NCBI GenBank assembly: GCA_902500775.1
Contig: CABVRZ010000026.1
Span: 1 to 60,911, forward strand
DNA from: an uncultured Nitrospira sp.
Lineage (GTDB): Bacteria > Nitrospirota > Nitrospiria > Nitrospirales > Nitrospiraceae
Reading direction: 5' to 3'
DNA: 60,911 nt
The notes under the pieces are model-generated. The model made no database searches and was not told where the DNA came from. It saw only the letters and a program-made list of their open reading frames with translations. Position 1 is the stretch's first letter, and every line of letters begins with the position of its first letter. Made by a program: the position numbers and the translations under genes. Positions 8,372-17,852 of the stretch are shown one piece after another.

Positions 8372-10837
8372 ATGTGGCATGGCATCAACGACTGGCCAAT
8401 CGAGCGAAAGCTGACAGCCATGGGCGTCCTGTCGACGAGTCTGGCGTCGCTGCTCGTCGTCCTGGCGTTCATGGTCAACGACCTGCTCTCCACCCGTGGC
8501 ACGATTGAGACTCGCATGGCCTCGCTCACCGACGTGATCGGCACGAACAGTACCGCAGCCCTGGCGTTCAACGATCCTGCCGCGGCCCGTGATACGCTGG
8601 CCGCCTTGCGCCACGACCCCCATGTCGTATCGGCCTTCACGATCGATGCGGATCGCAACACGTTTGCCGTCTATCGCAATCCGCATGTCTCCGGGCAAGC
8701 GGAACGCCTGTTGGAAGGGGTGGACAAGGAAGCGGTAGCCGCCACGCGCCAGAGCCGCCGGCTCGGGAACTATATTGAGGTCTCGACTCCCATCGTCCTG
8801 GACGGGCAGCTCCTCGGCTGGATCCTGCTCCGATCAGATCTGACGGAATTGGATCACCAACTGCGCCGATCCGGCATGATCGCCCTCGGCATTCTGCTGG
8901 CATCGGGCGTGCTCGCGCTGCTGGTCTCCCGCCAACTCCAGCGCATTATGACCGTCCCTCTGCTCCGCCTGGTGACCACGATGCAGACGGTGGCGAACAC
9001 GAACGATTACGCCCTGCGCGCGCCTACGCCCTCCGCCCAGGATGAAATCGGCGTGTTGACCGACGGGTTGAACACCATGCTGGGGCAAATCCAGACGCAA
9101 CATCGCCAGTTGGCGCAACATCGCGAAGACCTCGAGCAGGAGGTGACGACACGCACCCGGGACCTGCTCGCGGCCAAAGACGCTGCGGAAGCGGCGACCG
9201 TCGCCAAATCCCAGTTTCTGGCGAACATGAGCCACGAAATTCGCACACCGATGAACGGCGTCCTAGGCATGACCGAGCTCTTACAGACCACCCCGCTGAA
9301 CGACCGGCAACGGCACATGACGACAACCATTCAGCGGTCCGGGAATGCGTTGCTCGGGATCATCAACGACATTCTGGATTTTTCAAAAATCGAAGCCGGC
9401 AAACTCGAGTTGGAACACATTCCGTTTAACCTCCACCAGACCATCGAAGATGCCGTGGAATTGTTTGCGGAACCGGCCGCCGCCAAACAGTTGGAGTTAA
9501 CCTGCTTCATCCCCCCGGAGATCCCCGAGATGGTCCTCGGCGATCCGGGCCGACTCCGGCAGATCGTGCTGAACCTCTTGGGGAACGCCATGAAGTTCAC
9601 TACCCGCGGCGAGGTCGCGGTGCGCCTGTCCCGGCTGACCTCGCACGCCGACCGGGTCACGATGAAATGCGAGGTACGAGACACCGGCATCGGTATCGCG
9701 CATAACGTGCAACAACGCCTCTTTACCTCGTTTTCCCAGGCCGATGGGTCGACGACGCGGCAGTTCGGCGGTACGGGACTCGGCCTCGCCATTGTCCGAC
9801 AATTGGCACAGTTGATGGGGGGCGAGGTGGGGGTCGAGAGTACGCCGGGGCATGGGGCGACATTCTGGTTTACGATGCAACTTGCGTATGATCCGGCCCT
9901 GCAGCCACGGGACCCCACCACCGCGCCTTCGCTCGCCGGGATTCACATCCTGATCGTCGACGACAATGCCACGAATCGGTGGATTCTAGAAACCCAAATC
10001 CGCAGCTGGGGGGCCCTCCCCCTCAGCCTGGATCGAGCGGCGACGGCCCTGGCATATCTCCGGCAATCCGTCCGCCAGGGGCCTGCGATCGAGATAGCCA
10101 TTCTCGACATCCACATGCCGGAGATGGACGGTCTCATGTTGGCCCAGGCGCTCAAGGCGGATGCGGACCTGCGGCACATTCCCCTCATCGCCCTCAGTTC
10201 AGGCGAACACCAATCATCGGCCGTGGAGACGACGGCCATGCCCTTTGTCGCCTGGCTCCGCAAACCCGTGCGACAGGTGTTGCTGCACGACTGTGTGCTC
10301 CGGCAACGACAGCGCACGGTGGCAATCACATCGAGTCACGACGACCCAGTCCCCGCCGCCGTTCTCGTCACGGGCCGCATCCTTCTGGTGGAGGATAACC
10401 CCGTCAATCGTGAAGTGGCTGTGGCCATGTTGGAGCTCTTGGGGTATCACGTCGACCAAGCCGAGAACGGCCGTCAAGCCGTGGAGATTCTCGCCAAGCA
10501 CGCTGACGCGTACGCGCTCGTCTTGATGGATTGTCATATGCCGGAGCTGGACGGCTTCGCCGCGACCGCTGCGATTCGACGGCAGGAAGCTGCCCACGGC
10601 CTTGGTCGCCACCTGCCGATCGTGGCCCTCACGGCGAATGGCATGGAGCGCGATCGCGAGAATTGTCTCACAGCCGGCATGGATGACTATCTCTCCAAAC
10701 CCTTTACCCAGGCACATCTGGGGGCGGTGCTGCACCGCTGGCTGGCACCTGGTGCCAGCCCACCGTCTCCGCTGCCTGCGGTCCCCGTCAAGGACGGGAG
10801 GGCTCGGACGACCCCCCTGGGCAGTACCGGCACGTAA
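8372..10837 (+). CDS. Membrane CHASE8-HAMP hybrid histidine kinase with two receivers
   Basis: An 821-residue inner-membrane sensor. TM1 is about 15-37. The periplasmic part, about 40-160, matches the CHASE8 pattern known from YfiN/TpbB ([15 protein letters not shown], then a short loop and FAVYRNP). TM2 is about 168-188, then HAMP. HisKA follows with His288 ([11 protein letters not shown]), then an intact HATPase (N box, G1 DTGIGI, G2 GTGLGLAI). Receiver 1 has VDDN, an [11 protein letters not shown] phosphosite and RKP Lys. Receiver 2 has [15 protein letters not shown] and SKP. There is no HPt domain, so an external one would be needed for a full relay. The TonB receptor and YfiR gene immediately downstream fit a YfiR/CHASE8 periplasmic switch. 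AAAGGA lies 10 nt before ATG 8372. Confidence 0.92.
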   Translation: MWHGINDWPIERKLTAMGVLSTSLASLLVVLAFMVNDLLSTRGTIETRMASLTDVIGTNSTAALAFNDPAAARDTLAALRHDPHVVSAFTIDADRNTFAVYRNPHVSGQAERLLEGVDKEAVAATRQSRRLGNYIEVSTPIVLDGQLLGWILLRSDLTELDHQLRRSGMIALGILLASGVLALLVSRQLQRIMTVPLLRLVTTMQTVANTNDYALRAPTPSAQDEIGVLTDGLNTMLGQIQTQHRQLAQHREDLEQEVTTRTRDLLAAKDAAEAATVAKSQFLANMSHEIRTPMNGVLGMTELLQTTPLNDRQRHMTTTIQRSGNALLGIINDILDFSKIEAGKLELEHIPFNLHQTIEDAVELFAEPAAAKQLELTCFIPPEIPEMVLGDPGRLRQIVLNLLGNAMKFTTRGEVAVRLSRLTSHADRVTMKCEVRDTGIGIAHNVQQRLFTSFSQADGSTTRQFGGTGLGLAIVRQLAQLMGGEVGVESTPGHGATFWFTMQLAYDPALQPRDPTTAPSLAGIHILIVDDNATNRWILETQIRSWGALPLSLDRAATALAYLRQSVRQGPAIEIAILDIHMPEMDGLMLAQALKADADLRHIPLIALSSGEHQSSAVETTAMPFVAWLRKPVRQVLLHDCVLRQRQRTVAITSSHDDPVPAAVLVTGRILLVEDNPVNREVAVAMLELLGYHVDQAENGRQAVEILAKHADAYALVLMDCHMPELDGFAATAAIRRQEAAHGLGRHLPIVALTANGMERDRENCLTAGMDDYLSKPFTQAHLGAVLHRWLAPGASPPSPLPAVPVKDGRARTTPLGSTGT

Positions 10838-11191
10838 CGCCTCCGCAAGGGATGACCGTATGGCACTAACGCGATCAAGACGAATGCCTGCGTGTACAAG
10901 ATTCGCGAGATCATTCACGCCAGAGCTGAGACAACTTTGAAAAAGAAGTCTACGCACGAATCTTCTGAATTGTGAGGAGTATCGGATTTCTGTGACACCA
11001 GTGTTGGAACGTATTACACACCTGAAGATCACGAATCGTCGATGTGCGACAGCAGTGATCGCTCGATAGACCTGTGGGCACCGACGAAACCATTGTGATC
11101 ACGTGCAGTAGGTTCAACGATGCAAAGATCCCGACCGATTAGAGCCAGATGGCGTATCGATTTGGGCCGATCTGTCTGAAGGTGGCCAACC
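10838..11191. other. Gene-free interval between kinase and TonB receptor genes
   Basis: No frame is convincing. The interval may carry the promoter of the receptor/YfiR pair; I cannot point to a clear -35/-10. No hairpin with a T tract was seen after the kinase stop. Confidence 0.35.
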
Positions 11192-13255
11192 GTGACATTA
11201 CACGCTACGATCATTGAGCGATTGCGTCTCGTCCTGATCAGCATCCTCGGCTGGACCCTCGTGCCGTACACGAACGTTCCGACCTTCGCCGCCAATACCG
11301 ACTTGCAACGAGACGCCACGACGGTATTGACGGACCTCAGCTTGGACGAATTGATGAAGATCGAGGTGACCTCTGTCGCCAAGCACGCTCAACCGCTTCA
11401 ACAGGCGGCGGCCGCAGTCTTTGTCATCTCCCAAGAGGATATTCGACGGTCCGGTGTCACGACCATTCCCGAAGCTCTGCGGATGGCGCCGGGGATTGAA
11501 GTGGCGCGCATTGACGCGCATCGGTGGGCCATTAGCTCACGAGGATTCAATGAGGAGTTTGCCAATAAACTTCTCATCTTGGTGGATGGACGCACCGTGT
11601 ATTCTCCGCTTATTTCAGGAGTGTTTTGGGATGTGCAGGATACCCTCCTTGAGGATATCGATCGCATTGAGGTGATTCGCGGTCCAGGCGCATCACTCTG
11701 GGGGACCAATGCCGTGAACGGGGTCATCAATGTCATTACCAAAAAGGCCTCCGACACCCAAGGCTTTCTGGCCGTTGCGGGGGCCGGCACCGAGGAGCGT
11801 GGCTTTACCAGCCTCCGATACGGCGGTTCGCTCGGTGATCAGACCCATTTCCGAATCTATGGGAAATTCTTCGAGCGCGATAATTTCGCCAGACAAAGTG
11901 GAGCGCCGGCCTTGGACAATTGGCGGAATACCAGAGGAGGATTTCGCCTCGACCATACTCCCTCATCGCAGGATGATCTCACCGTTCAAGGCGAGTATTA
12001 CAATGGCTCGGAGGGATTAGAGTTCTCGGAGCCGATCCTCACGGCGCCCTACAGCCAGTTGACTCGCGGCAGATGGACGTTTGCTGGCGGGCACCTCCGG
12101 TCGCGCTGGGCTCACCGCTTCGCCGACAACTCGTCCCTCATTGTTCAGGCTTATTACGATCGAAGCGACCGCGAGAGCGCGCTCTTCACAGAACGGCGCA
12201 ATACCGTTGATTTCGACGCCCAACATTCGTTTGCCGTCGGCAGTTCTCATCTCGTGGTCTGGGGGCTGGGTTATCGGTTTACGCACGATCACATCGTGCC
12301 TTCCACGACGATCAGAGTTTCCCCGACAGATCGCGGGTTGAGTTTCTTCACCGGATTCCTTCAGGACGAAATCTCTCTCATTCCGCACACGCTCGCGTTC
12401 ATTCCCGGTACGAAAATTGAGCACAATGATTTTACCGGGTGGACGATTCAGCCGAGCGGCCGAGTGCGCTGGACCCCCCGGCAAAACCTCACGATTTGGG
12501 GCGCGGTATCTCGCAGTGTCCGAACGCCGTCACGCGCCGAGTTTGACGGGATGGGCGATCGACAGACCCTGCCACCGAACACGCTGTTCCCCGGCGCGCC
12601 TGTCGCGTTGGTATCCGTAGCAGGCAGCCGCCGTATTCAGAATGAATCGCTCATGGCCTATGAGCTCGGCCTACGGTATCAACCGGCCGATTCTTTGTCG
12701 ATCGACGTGACGGCTTTTTACAATCGGCATAGCCGACTCAGAAGCTTGGAGCCCGAAACTCCGGCTCTCGTCACGACCTCGTTCCCCCCGCATGTTGTCA
12801 TTCCGTTCACCACGAATAACAAGCTGTCGGCTGAGGCCTACGGAATCGAGGTTTCGTCGGATTGGCGTCCCCTCGAATGGTGGCGACTGCAGGCTACCTA
12901 CTCGTTTCTGACCCTTCACATGATCACAGGAGACTCTCTAGATCCAGACGGCAGAAAACTCAATGGACAGAGCCCGTCACACCACGCATCGCTGCGATCA
13001 CTGATGCGCCTGCCCGGCAATGTCGAGTTCGACCTCTGGGGGCGCTACGTGGACCGCCTGCCGACGTTGAATATTCAAGGATATTTCAATCTTGACCTGA
13101 GACTCGGTTGGAAACCACTCCATAATCTCGACCTGTCGGTGGTTGGCCAGAATTTGATTGACAGCCACCGCCCGGAGTTTAACGCGTCTTTCCTCGAGCA
13201 AGGTTCCAGTGAGGTCCAGCGAGGTGCATACGTCAAGCTGACGTGGCAATATTGA
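11192..13255 (+). CDS. TonB-dependent outer-membrane receptor
   Basis: A 687-residue outer-membrane protein. A signal peptide (about 8-34, ending FAA) is followed by LSLDELMKIEVTSVAK, typical of the start of this receptor subgroup. A plug domain covers about 55-175 (GVTTIPEALRMAPGIEV, ISSRGFN, LLILVDGR, IEVIRGPGASLWGTNAVNGVINVIT). A long beta-barrel then runs to an aromatic C-terminal residue (KLTWQY). Ligand class cannot be read from the sequence. The start is GTG 11192, with GAAGGTGG 6-13 nt upstream. The YfiR gene follows 33 bp downstream on the same strand. Together with the CHASE8 kinase upstream, this suggests a sensing role in addition to, or instead of, uptake. Confidence 0.93.
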   Translation: MTLHATIIERLRLVLISILGWTLVPYTNVPTFAANTDLQRDATTVLTDLSLDELMKIEVTSVAKHAQPLQQAAAAVFVISQEDIRRSGVTTIPEALRMAPGIEVARIDAHRWAISSRGFNEEFANKLLILVDGRTVYSPLISGVFWDVQDTLLEDIDRIEVIRGPGASLWGTNAVNGVINVITKKASDTQGFLAVAGAGTEERGFTSLRYGGSLGDQTHFRIYGKFFERDNFARQSGAPALDNWRNTRGGFRLDHTPSSQDDLTVQGEYYNGSEGLEFSEPILTAPYSQLTRGRWTFAGGHLRSRWAHRFADNSSLIVQAYYDRSDRESALFTERRNTVDFDAQHSFAVGSSHLVVWGLGYRFTHDHIVPSTTIRVSPTDRGLSFFTGFLQDEISLIPHTLAFIPGTKIEHNDFTGWTIQPSGRVRWTPRQNLTIWGAVSRSVRTPSRAEFDGMGDRQTLPPNTLFPGAPVALVSVAGSRRIQNESLMAYELGLRYQPADSLSIDVTAFYNRHSRLRSLEPETPALVTTSFPPHVVIPFTTNNKLSAEAYGIEVSSDWRPLEWWRLQATYSFLTLHMITGDSLDPDGRKLNGQSPSHHASLRSLMRLPGNVEFDLWGRYVDRLPTLNIQGYFNLDLRLGWKPLHNLDLSVVGQNLIDSHRPEFNASFLEQGSSEVQRGAYVKLTWQY

Positions 13256-13288
13256 GCGAGGCGTGATCCTCGAGCGATACAGATATTG

Positions 13289-13867
13289 ATGAGACAACGT
13301 CGCCTTCATACGCCGTTTTTCAGACGTGCCCTGCTCATGGGCAGTTGTCTCGTTGCGCTGTTGGGAGGGAGTGCCCCCGGGTACGGGGACGACTTCTCGC
13401 AGAAAGGCGAGCAGCTATTGAAAACGGCGTTCCTCTACAACTTCGCCAAGTTCGTCGAATGGCCGGCGACGGCGTTTGCCGATGAGCACACCCCGGTGAC
13501 CATCTGTGTGCTCGGAACGGGCCCCTTGGGAGCTGAGCTGAAATCCCTCAATGGAAAAGTGATTCGCGAGCGGCGCCTGCTGGTCACGCAGGTGTCGCTC
13601 GATACGCACCTCACCGACTGCCATCAGTTGTACGTCAGTCCCAATGAGCTCGCCCACACTCCAGACCTGCTCCGGCTCCTGCGGACCGCCCCGGTGCTGA
13701 CCGTCTGTGATAGCGAGGGCTGCGCGGAAGCCGGGCTCATGATCAACATGCGGATGGTCGACAATCGCGTGGCCCTGGACCTCAACCTCGAAACCCTCCA
13801 GCGTACCCCCCTCAAAGTCAGCTCCCAACTGCTCAAGCTCATGCGCATCGTCAATGGAGCGCCCTAG
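13289..13867 (+). CDS. YfiR-family periplasmic protein (DUF4154)
   Basis: A 192-residue exported protein with a signal peptide at about 10-35. The YfiR core is clear: an N-terminal LLKTAFLYNFAKFVEWP followed by FADEHTPVTICVLG, and a C-terminal VALDLNLETLQ then VSSQLLKLMRIV. Cys pairs (CHQLYVS; VCDSEGC) match the redox-sensitive cysteines described for YfiR. YfiR binds and represses the CHASE8 domain of the diguanylate cyclase YfiN. Here the adjacent CHASE8 protein is a hybrid histidine kinase, so I infer that this protein gates that kinase, with the TonB receptor in the outer-membrane role that YfiB plays in Pseudomonas. ATG 13289 is preferred over the TTG one codon earlier. Confidence 0.9.
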   Translation: MRQRRLHTPFFRRALLMGSCLVALLGGSAPGYGDDFSQKGEQLLKTAFLYNFAKFVEWPATAFADEHTPVTICVLGTGPLGAELKSLNGKVIRERRLLVTQVSLDTHLTDCHQLYVSPNELAHTPDLLRLLRTAPVLTVCDSEGCAEAGLMINMRMVDNRVALDLNLETLQRTPLKVSSQLLKLMRIVNGAP

Positions 13868-13876
13868 CGGATACAG

Positions 13877-13902
13877 GTGGAGAGGACCCGGGCTGTCTCC
13901 AC
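13877..13902. terminator. Hairpin between convergent genes, weak terminator candidate
   Basis: GTGGAGA (13877-13883) and TCTCCAC (13896-13902) form a 7-bp stem with a 12-nt loop just after the YfiR stop. There is no T tract, so termination is only a possibility. Confidence 0.3.
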
Positions 13903-13989
13903 TTAACGAATACACAGCAGCGCCTGCTATCACGGTGGAGCAATGAGAAAAGACATCGACGAACAACTCATCGTGATGACCTGTTTCAC

Positions 13990-15483
13990 CTACCACCAAT
14001 GCTCCATATGTGCACCAAATGTCCACCCGGACGTCTCGGCCCCATAGGGCGCATCGTCCGGGCTGTTTCCTACCAGACCTTTAAAACTATTACTCCAGAT
14101 CGCATGCGTGGCAAAGAGATATAAAATAGGTCTCGCAAAAAACCTTCGATCGACTGAAAGCTGAAGGCCGATGGTGGACTTTTGCACGCCGCCAGACCGA
14201 TTCTGTTGTCGATCATTGACATAGTCGTACCCGACCTCGCCGATTGCATTGACATAGTCCGAAAAGAAATATCGGACATGCACTCCCGTGGATCCCCAAA
14301 ACACGGATCGACCGGACACCCCTTTGCGGCCGAAATTTTCAAGACGGGCCACGCTTCCCCATTGTAATGCGAAATTGAGCGGGACGCATTCATACACGAG
14401 ATCATTATTAAATTCCAAAGAATATGAATTTCTCAGGTCGTACCCTTGCCCCTCCTGAACGGGACGCGGATTAAACGTGCCCTGTACCATGGCCGCCCCC
14501 TGACGAAACATCACTCCAGAAATATTGCGACTCCCGTCAGACAAGTCGCGCTGAATCCACCCCCCGACCCCGAATCCATATCGCACAGGAAGCCCCAGCT
14601 CATCGGAACCATTCCGATGTGTCATATTGCCCCACAAGGCTACCGTCCAGTCCTTGGCGAGCGCAATATTGGTATACCGGATATCCAGCGCGCGCGCGTC
14701 CGTTCTTCCCAGTTCCCCCGCCTCTTTCAGGGAGGGCATCAGTTTATCTTGGAGATGAAAGAGCGCGATGTGCAGACGACCCGGACCAAGAGTGATCTCT
14801 TCCAACCCCACTCCCGAATGAGCGTTTTGCCCGGCATTGAGCCAGAAGTGGTCGTTCAAATACATCAATCGTCGCTGATAGAATCGCCTGCCTACCCAGA
14901 TATGAATGCCTGTCCCACGGACATTGGCATATTTCACATAGAGTTCCGCGACATTATCCATGCGAAATTCTTTCTCGATCTGGCCTTTCACGGCGTAATC
15001 ATCCAGCGTGAACGCCGTTTGAAGAAACGACGGATTCTCCTGTGCGTGACGAAGTATATAGCGATAGTCCAACCACAGAATGGCGTTCATGTCGGGCTCA
15101 TTGCCCAACCGGTACTTCGATTGAGCTCCAGGAGCACCAAATGCGGCTTGCGCATGGCCGCCTCGACTCCAACCTACTCCTGCTCGCATATAGCCATGAA
15201 ACCCCACCTGATGATTGCCTGTCAGAAAATCCGTCCCTGTCCGCTCGTAGGCCTTTGTTGCCGACTGACCGTAGGCCAAGGATCCTGGGATAGACAACAC
15301 CACACTCAGGCATAGCATTCCCCACAGACGAAATGCCTTGTTCGGAATTGAGAATACAATGCGTGCAGGAATGAAGGGGCAGGCGCGAATTACTAACACA
15401 CGAGCCGGACGAGACCACCAAGAATAATGGCCTATCCCGACGGATGTCGAAAAAGCCTCTCGACCTTTCGTCCATCGGTCCAT
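13990..15483 (-). CDS. LamB-like carbohydrate porin
   Basis: An outer-membrane barrel of the maltoporin family. Markers are the first strand VGFHGYMRAGVGWS, KYRLGNEPD, the WVGRRFYQRRLMYLNDHFW region and a C-terminal GWTFGAHMEHWW ending in an aromatic residue. The signal peptide (FRLWGMLCLSVV...LAYGQ) lies some 50 residues after the first possible start, so the true start is probably downstream of 15483; the exact codon is not decidable here. LamB proteins form trimeric sugar channels. It is the last gene of the minus-strand operon, 44 bp or more after the ABC-kinase fusion. It would therefore bring sugar to the periplasm, where the tethered binding protein waits. Confidence 0.85.
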   Translation of the reverse strand: MDRWTKGREAFSTSVGIGHYSWWSRPARVLVIRACPFIPARIVFSIPNKAFRLWGMLCLSVVLSIPGSLAYGQSATKAYERTGTDFLTGNHQVGFHGYMRAGVGWSRGGHAQAAFGAPGAQSKYRLGNEPDMNAILWLDYRYILRHAQENPSFLQTAFTLDDYAVKGQIEKEFRMDNVAELYVKYANVRGTGIHIWVGRRFYQRRLMYLNDHFWLNAGQNAHSGVGLEEITLGPGRLHIALFHLQDKLMPSLKEAGELGRTDARALDIRYTNIALAKDWTVALWGNMTHRNGSDELGLPVRYGFGVGGWIQRDLSDGSRNISGVMFRQGAAMVQGTFNPRPVQEGQGYDLRNSYSLEFNNDLVYECVPLNFALQWGSVARLENFGRKGVSGRSVFWGSTGVHVRYFFSDYVNAIGEVGYDYVNDRQQNRSGGVQKSTIGLQLSVDRRFFARPILYLFATHAIWSNSFKGLVGNSPDDAPYGAETSGWTFGAHMEHWW

Positions 15484-15527
15484 GTCTCACCGCTATTGAC
15501 GGTCATCAACGTAGGACCTAAGATGAT

Positions 15528-17852
15528 TCAGCTTGAGGAATGAGGCTGTCCTAACGCTTTCGTCAAGACTTCGGAGAGCTCGTCAAGACGTACAGGCTTT
15601 CGTAAAAATCCATAGATGCCCGTCTTGGCTATGTCCTCCCCAAAATCAGACCCACGATATCCTGAAATGATCAGGACCCTGACGCTCGGGCACAAGACAC
15701 GAAGCTGTTGGAAGCACGCATACCCCGACATACCAGGCATCAAATCATCGAGCAGGACCGCATCAAACAGGCCTCGTTGCGCATGAAACACGTCGATGCA
15801 TTCAACCCCACGCGAGGTCGATGTCACCTCATATCCAAGTTCCTCCAACATAGAGGCCAACACAATCCTGATTCGTTCATCATCATCACAGATGAGAATT
15901 CTGGCCTGCCCTTGAGATCTGACCGGAGGCGGCGCAACCTGGGACACCTCGGGACTGGCCGAGGAGATCGGAAAACGCAAGGAAAATTGCGCTCCTCCCT
16001 CATCTAAATTCTGAGCACAAATACTCCCGTTATGCTCTTTCACCGTCCCATAGACGACTGACAAACCCAGACCATTTCCTCCGCTGGCCAATTTAGTGGA
16101 CACAAAGGGCTCAAAAATTCGATCGATGACATCCGATCGTATCCCCGGACCGTTGTCCGTCACTGTCATTTCCAACAGAGGCGGCTGAACGTCTCCCTCT
16201 ACTTGAAGCCCGTCGGCCGACATGACGTTGGTCGTCCCAAAGACCACCGTTCCCGTCTGAGCATTCACGGCCTGAATGGCGTTCAGTCCAATATTCACAA
16301 CCATATTTTTCAACTCAGCGGCATCGCCCAAAATTGCGGAATCCTGGGCCTCTAATTCCAGTCGCATCTCAACTTTTTTAGAAATGCCGCTTTGAAGAAG
16401 AGCGAACGCTTCCACAATCACGGCGTGCAGATCTACCCCCTGAAACGTGGTCGTTCCTTTTTGAGAAAAACTGAGTAATTTTCGCGTGAAGCTTTCGGCG
16501 CTGCTGGTTGCCCGCATGATGATGTCGAGATAGCGCGCCAACGTTGGATCGTCGACCTTTCTCTGAAGGACGGCGGCCGCTCCCTGAATAGCAAAGAGCG
16601 AATTATTGAAGTCATGGGCGACCCCGCTGGCCATCATGCCCAATGAGTCCAGCCGTTCTCGATGCTTGACTTCACTTTCTAAACCGCGATCCAGCAGGAT
16701 GGAGCATAGGGACGCGGCAAAATCATTCAAGAGTGAGTCAAGAGGAAACTCGAACGGCAGCTCATGCACAATACATCCGAATACCGCAATGATCTTTGAT
16801 GCGCTTCCTCGCTGTGCAAAGAATTCCGGAGTACGAAGGAGCACAATCTTATACTCCAATTCTCCCCATCGGCAGGTGTGAGAACTATCGCCCTCCTCAC
16901 GAAGCAATGGTCGAACGGTTGCCTGCAACTGTTCGACGTCGTGCGGCGCGATCTGGGATGTACGAACACAATGTTCGTTTTGTTGGAGATCGCGGTACAG
17001 ACAAAACAAGGGAACGTCTTTCCCCATGAACATGGCGATGAGATGGAAGACGTGCTGAATAAACACATTCGGCTGATTCGCTTCACGCCGTTCTCGGTCG
17101 AGTTCACGAATGATAAGCTTCCTGGCACTGCTCGTGTTATTGACCAATCGACATTCGATGTCCAGGAGACTCAATGTCGTGGGATCTCCATAAAACACGT
17201 TTTGTCCGCAGGACAGCAACAGCGCACTGGTGCAAACCGAACGGATCTCCGATAGTTTTTCGGTCGACATGACCACTGTGAAGCTCTGTTGTGTCAACAT
17301 CTGTAACTTCTCAAAAACCCGCAACAATATCTTCTCTTCAAGGACATCGAGCGTGCGATCGAAGAGATACAGAGAAGCCTGGCGAAGAAAGGCACGGGCG
17401 ATCAACGCGATCACACGCTCCTGAGGCGACAGGTGGTAACAATGTTGATGCCAGACGAGAGGGACCTCTAATTTTTCATACAAATGTTCCACACGTTCAC
17501 GCATCTCGTGTCTATGACACAATTCCCCGCACCACGGTTGTGGAACTCCAAGGAACACATTGTCGAACAGGGACCATTCCTGGAAAAATCCCTTATCCTC
17601 CCAGGTCGCGGACACGGAGGGGGACCGCCTCGCTGTACTGGTTCCATCATACGAAAGGGTTCCGGTGGTCGGCTGGACCCGTTGAGCAAGCACTTCCAGA
17701 AATGTCGTCGTTTCACGAGGATTCGCACTGGCTATTGCCACGATGGATCCACGCGGAATATCGAGCGTCATGGATTCCAACAGAAGATGTCCCGGCATTT
17801 CTGAGTCAACGCTAACGGCATTCATCGCAATAGTCGGGCACGGCTTATCCAT
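15528..17852 (-). CDS. Pseudo-ABC ATPase fused to histidine kinase and receiver
   Basis: A 774-residue soluble fusion. Residues about 5-225 align along their whole length with sugar ABC ATPases of the MglA/RbsA type, but every catalytic motif is lost. The Walker A Gly/Lys positions read ASANPRETT (Lys to Glu47), the Q-loop Gln is Glu85, the signature is LSPQE (141-145), the Walker B Glu is Arg166 and the H-loop His is Thr197. Residues about 240-395 form a linker, perhaps GAF-like. The kinase core is intact: His413 (VAHDFNN), N box NIGLNA, G1 DNGPG and G2 GNGLGL. The receiver (650-770) is intact, with DDD 656-658, Asp702 and Lys752. It overlaps the permease gene by 8 bp. I infer a sensor kinase that docks on an ABC permease through a dead ATPase domain. 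I know of no described precedent. Confidence 0.92.
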   Translation of the reverse strand: MDKPCPTIAMNAVSVDSEMPGHLLLESMTLDIPRGSIVAIASANPRETTTFLEVLAQRVQPTTGTLSYDGTSTARRSPSVSATWEDKGFFQEWSLFDNVFLGVPQPWCGELCHRHEMRERVEHLYEKLEVPLVWHQHCYHLSPQERVIALIARAFLRQASLYLFDRTLDVLEEKILLRVFEKLQMLTQQSFTVVMSTEKLSEIRSVCTSALLLSCGQNVFYGDPTTLSLLDIECRLVNNTSSARKLIIRELDRERREANQPNVFIQHVFHLIAMFMGKDVPLFCLYRDLQQNEHCVRTSQIAPHDVEQLQATVRPLLREEGDSSHTCRWGELEYKIVLLRTPEFFAQRGSASKIIAVFGCIVHELPFEFPLDSLLNDFAASLCSILLDRGLESEVKHRERLDSLGMMASGVAHDFNNSLFAIQGAAAVLQRKVDDPTLARYLDIIMRATSSAESFTRKLLSFSQKGTTTFQGVDLHAVIVEAFALLQSGISKKVEMRLELEAQDSAILGDAAELKNMVVNIGLNAIQAVNAQTGTVVFGTTNVMSADGLQVEGDVQPPLLEMTVTDNGPGIRSDVIDRIFEPFVSTKLASGGNGLGLSVVYGTVKEHNGSICAQNLDEGGAQFSLRFPISSASPEVSQVAPPPVRSQGQARILICDDDERIRIVLASMLEELGYEVTSTSRGVECIDVFHAQRGLFDAVLLDDLMPGMSGYACFQQLRVLCPSVRVLIISGYRGSDFGEDIAKTGIYGFLRKPVRLDELSEVLTKALGQPHSSS

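Noticed and set aside
8108-8508. Overlapping Arg/Pro/Ser-rich frames on the plus strand
   Set aside because: Typical chance frames of GC-rich DNA; the start of the true kinase gene at 8372 overlaps them in another frame.
15528-17852. A frameshifted or chimeric assembly as the explanation of the ABC-kinase fusion
   Set aside because: The frame is continuous for 774 codons with no sign of shift. The permease gene overlaps the start and the linker is ordinary protein sequence. Assembly error cannot be fully excluded without reads, but nothing suggests it.
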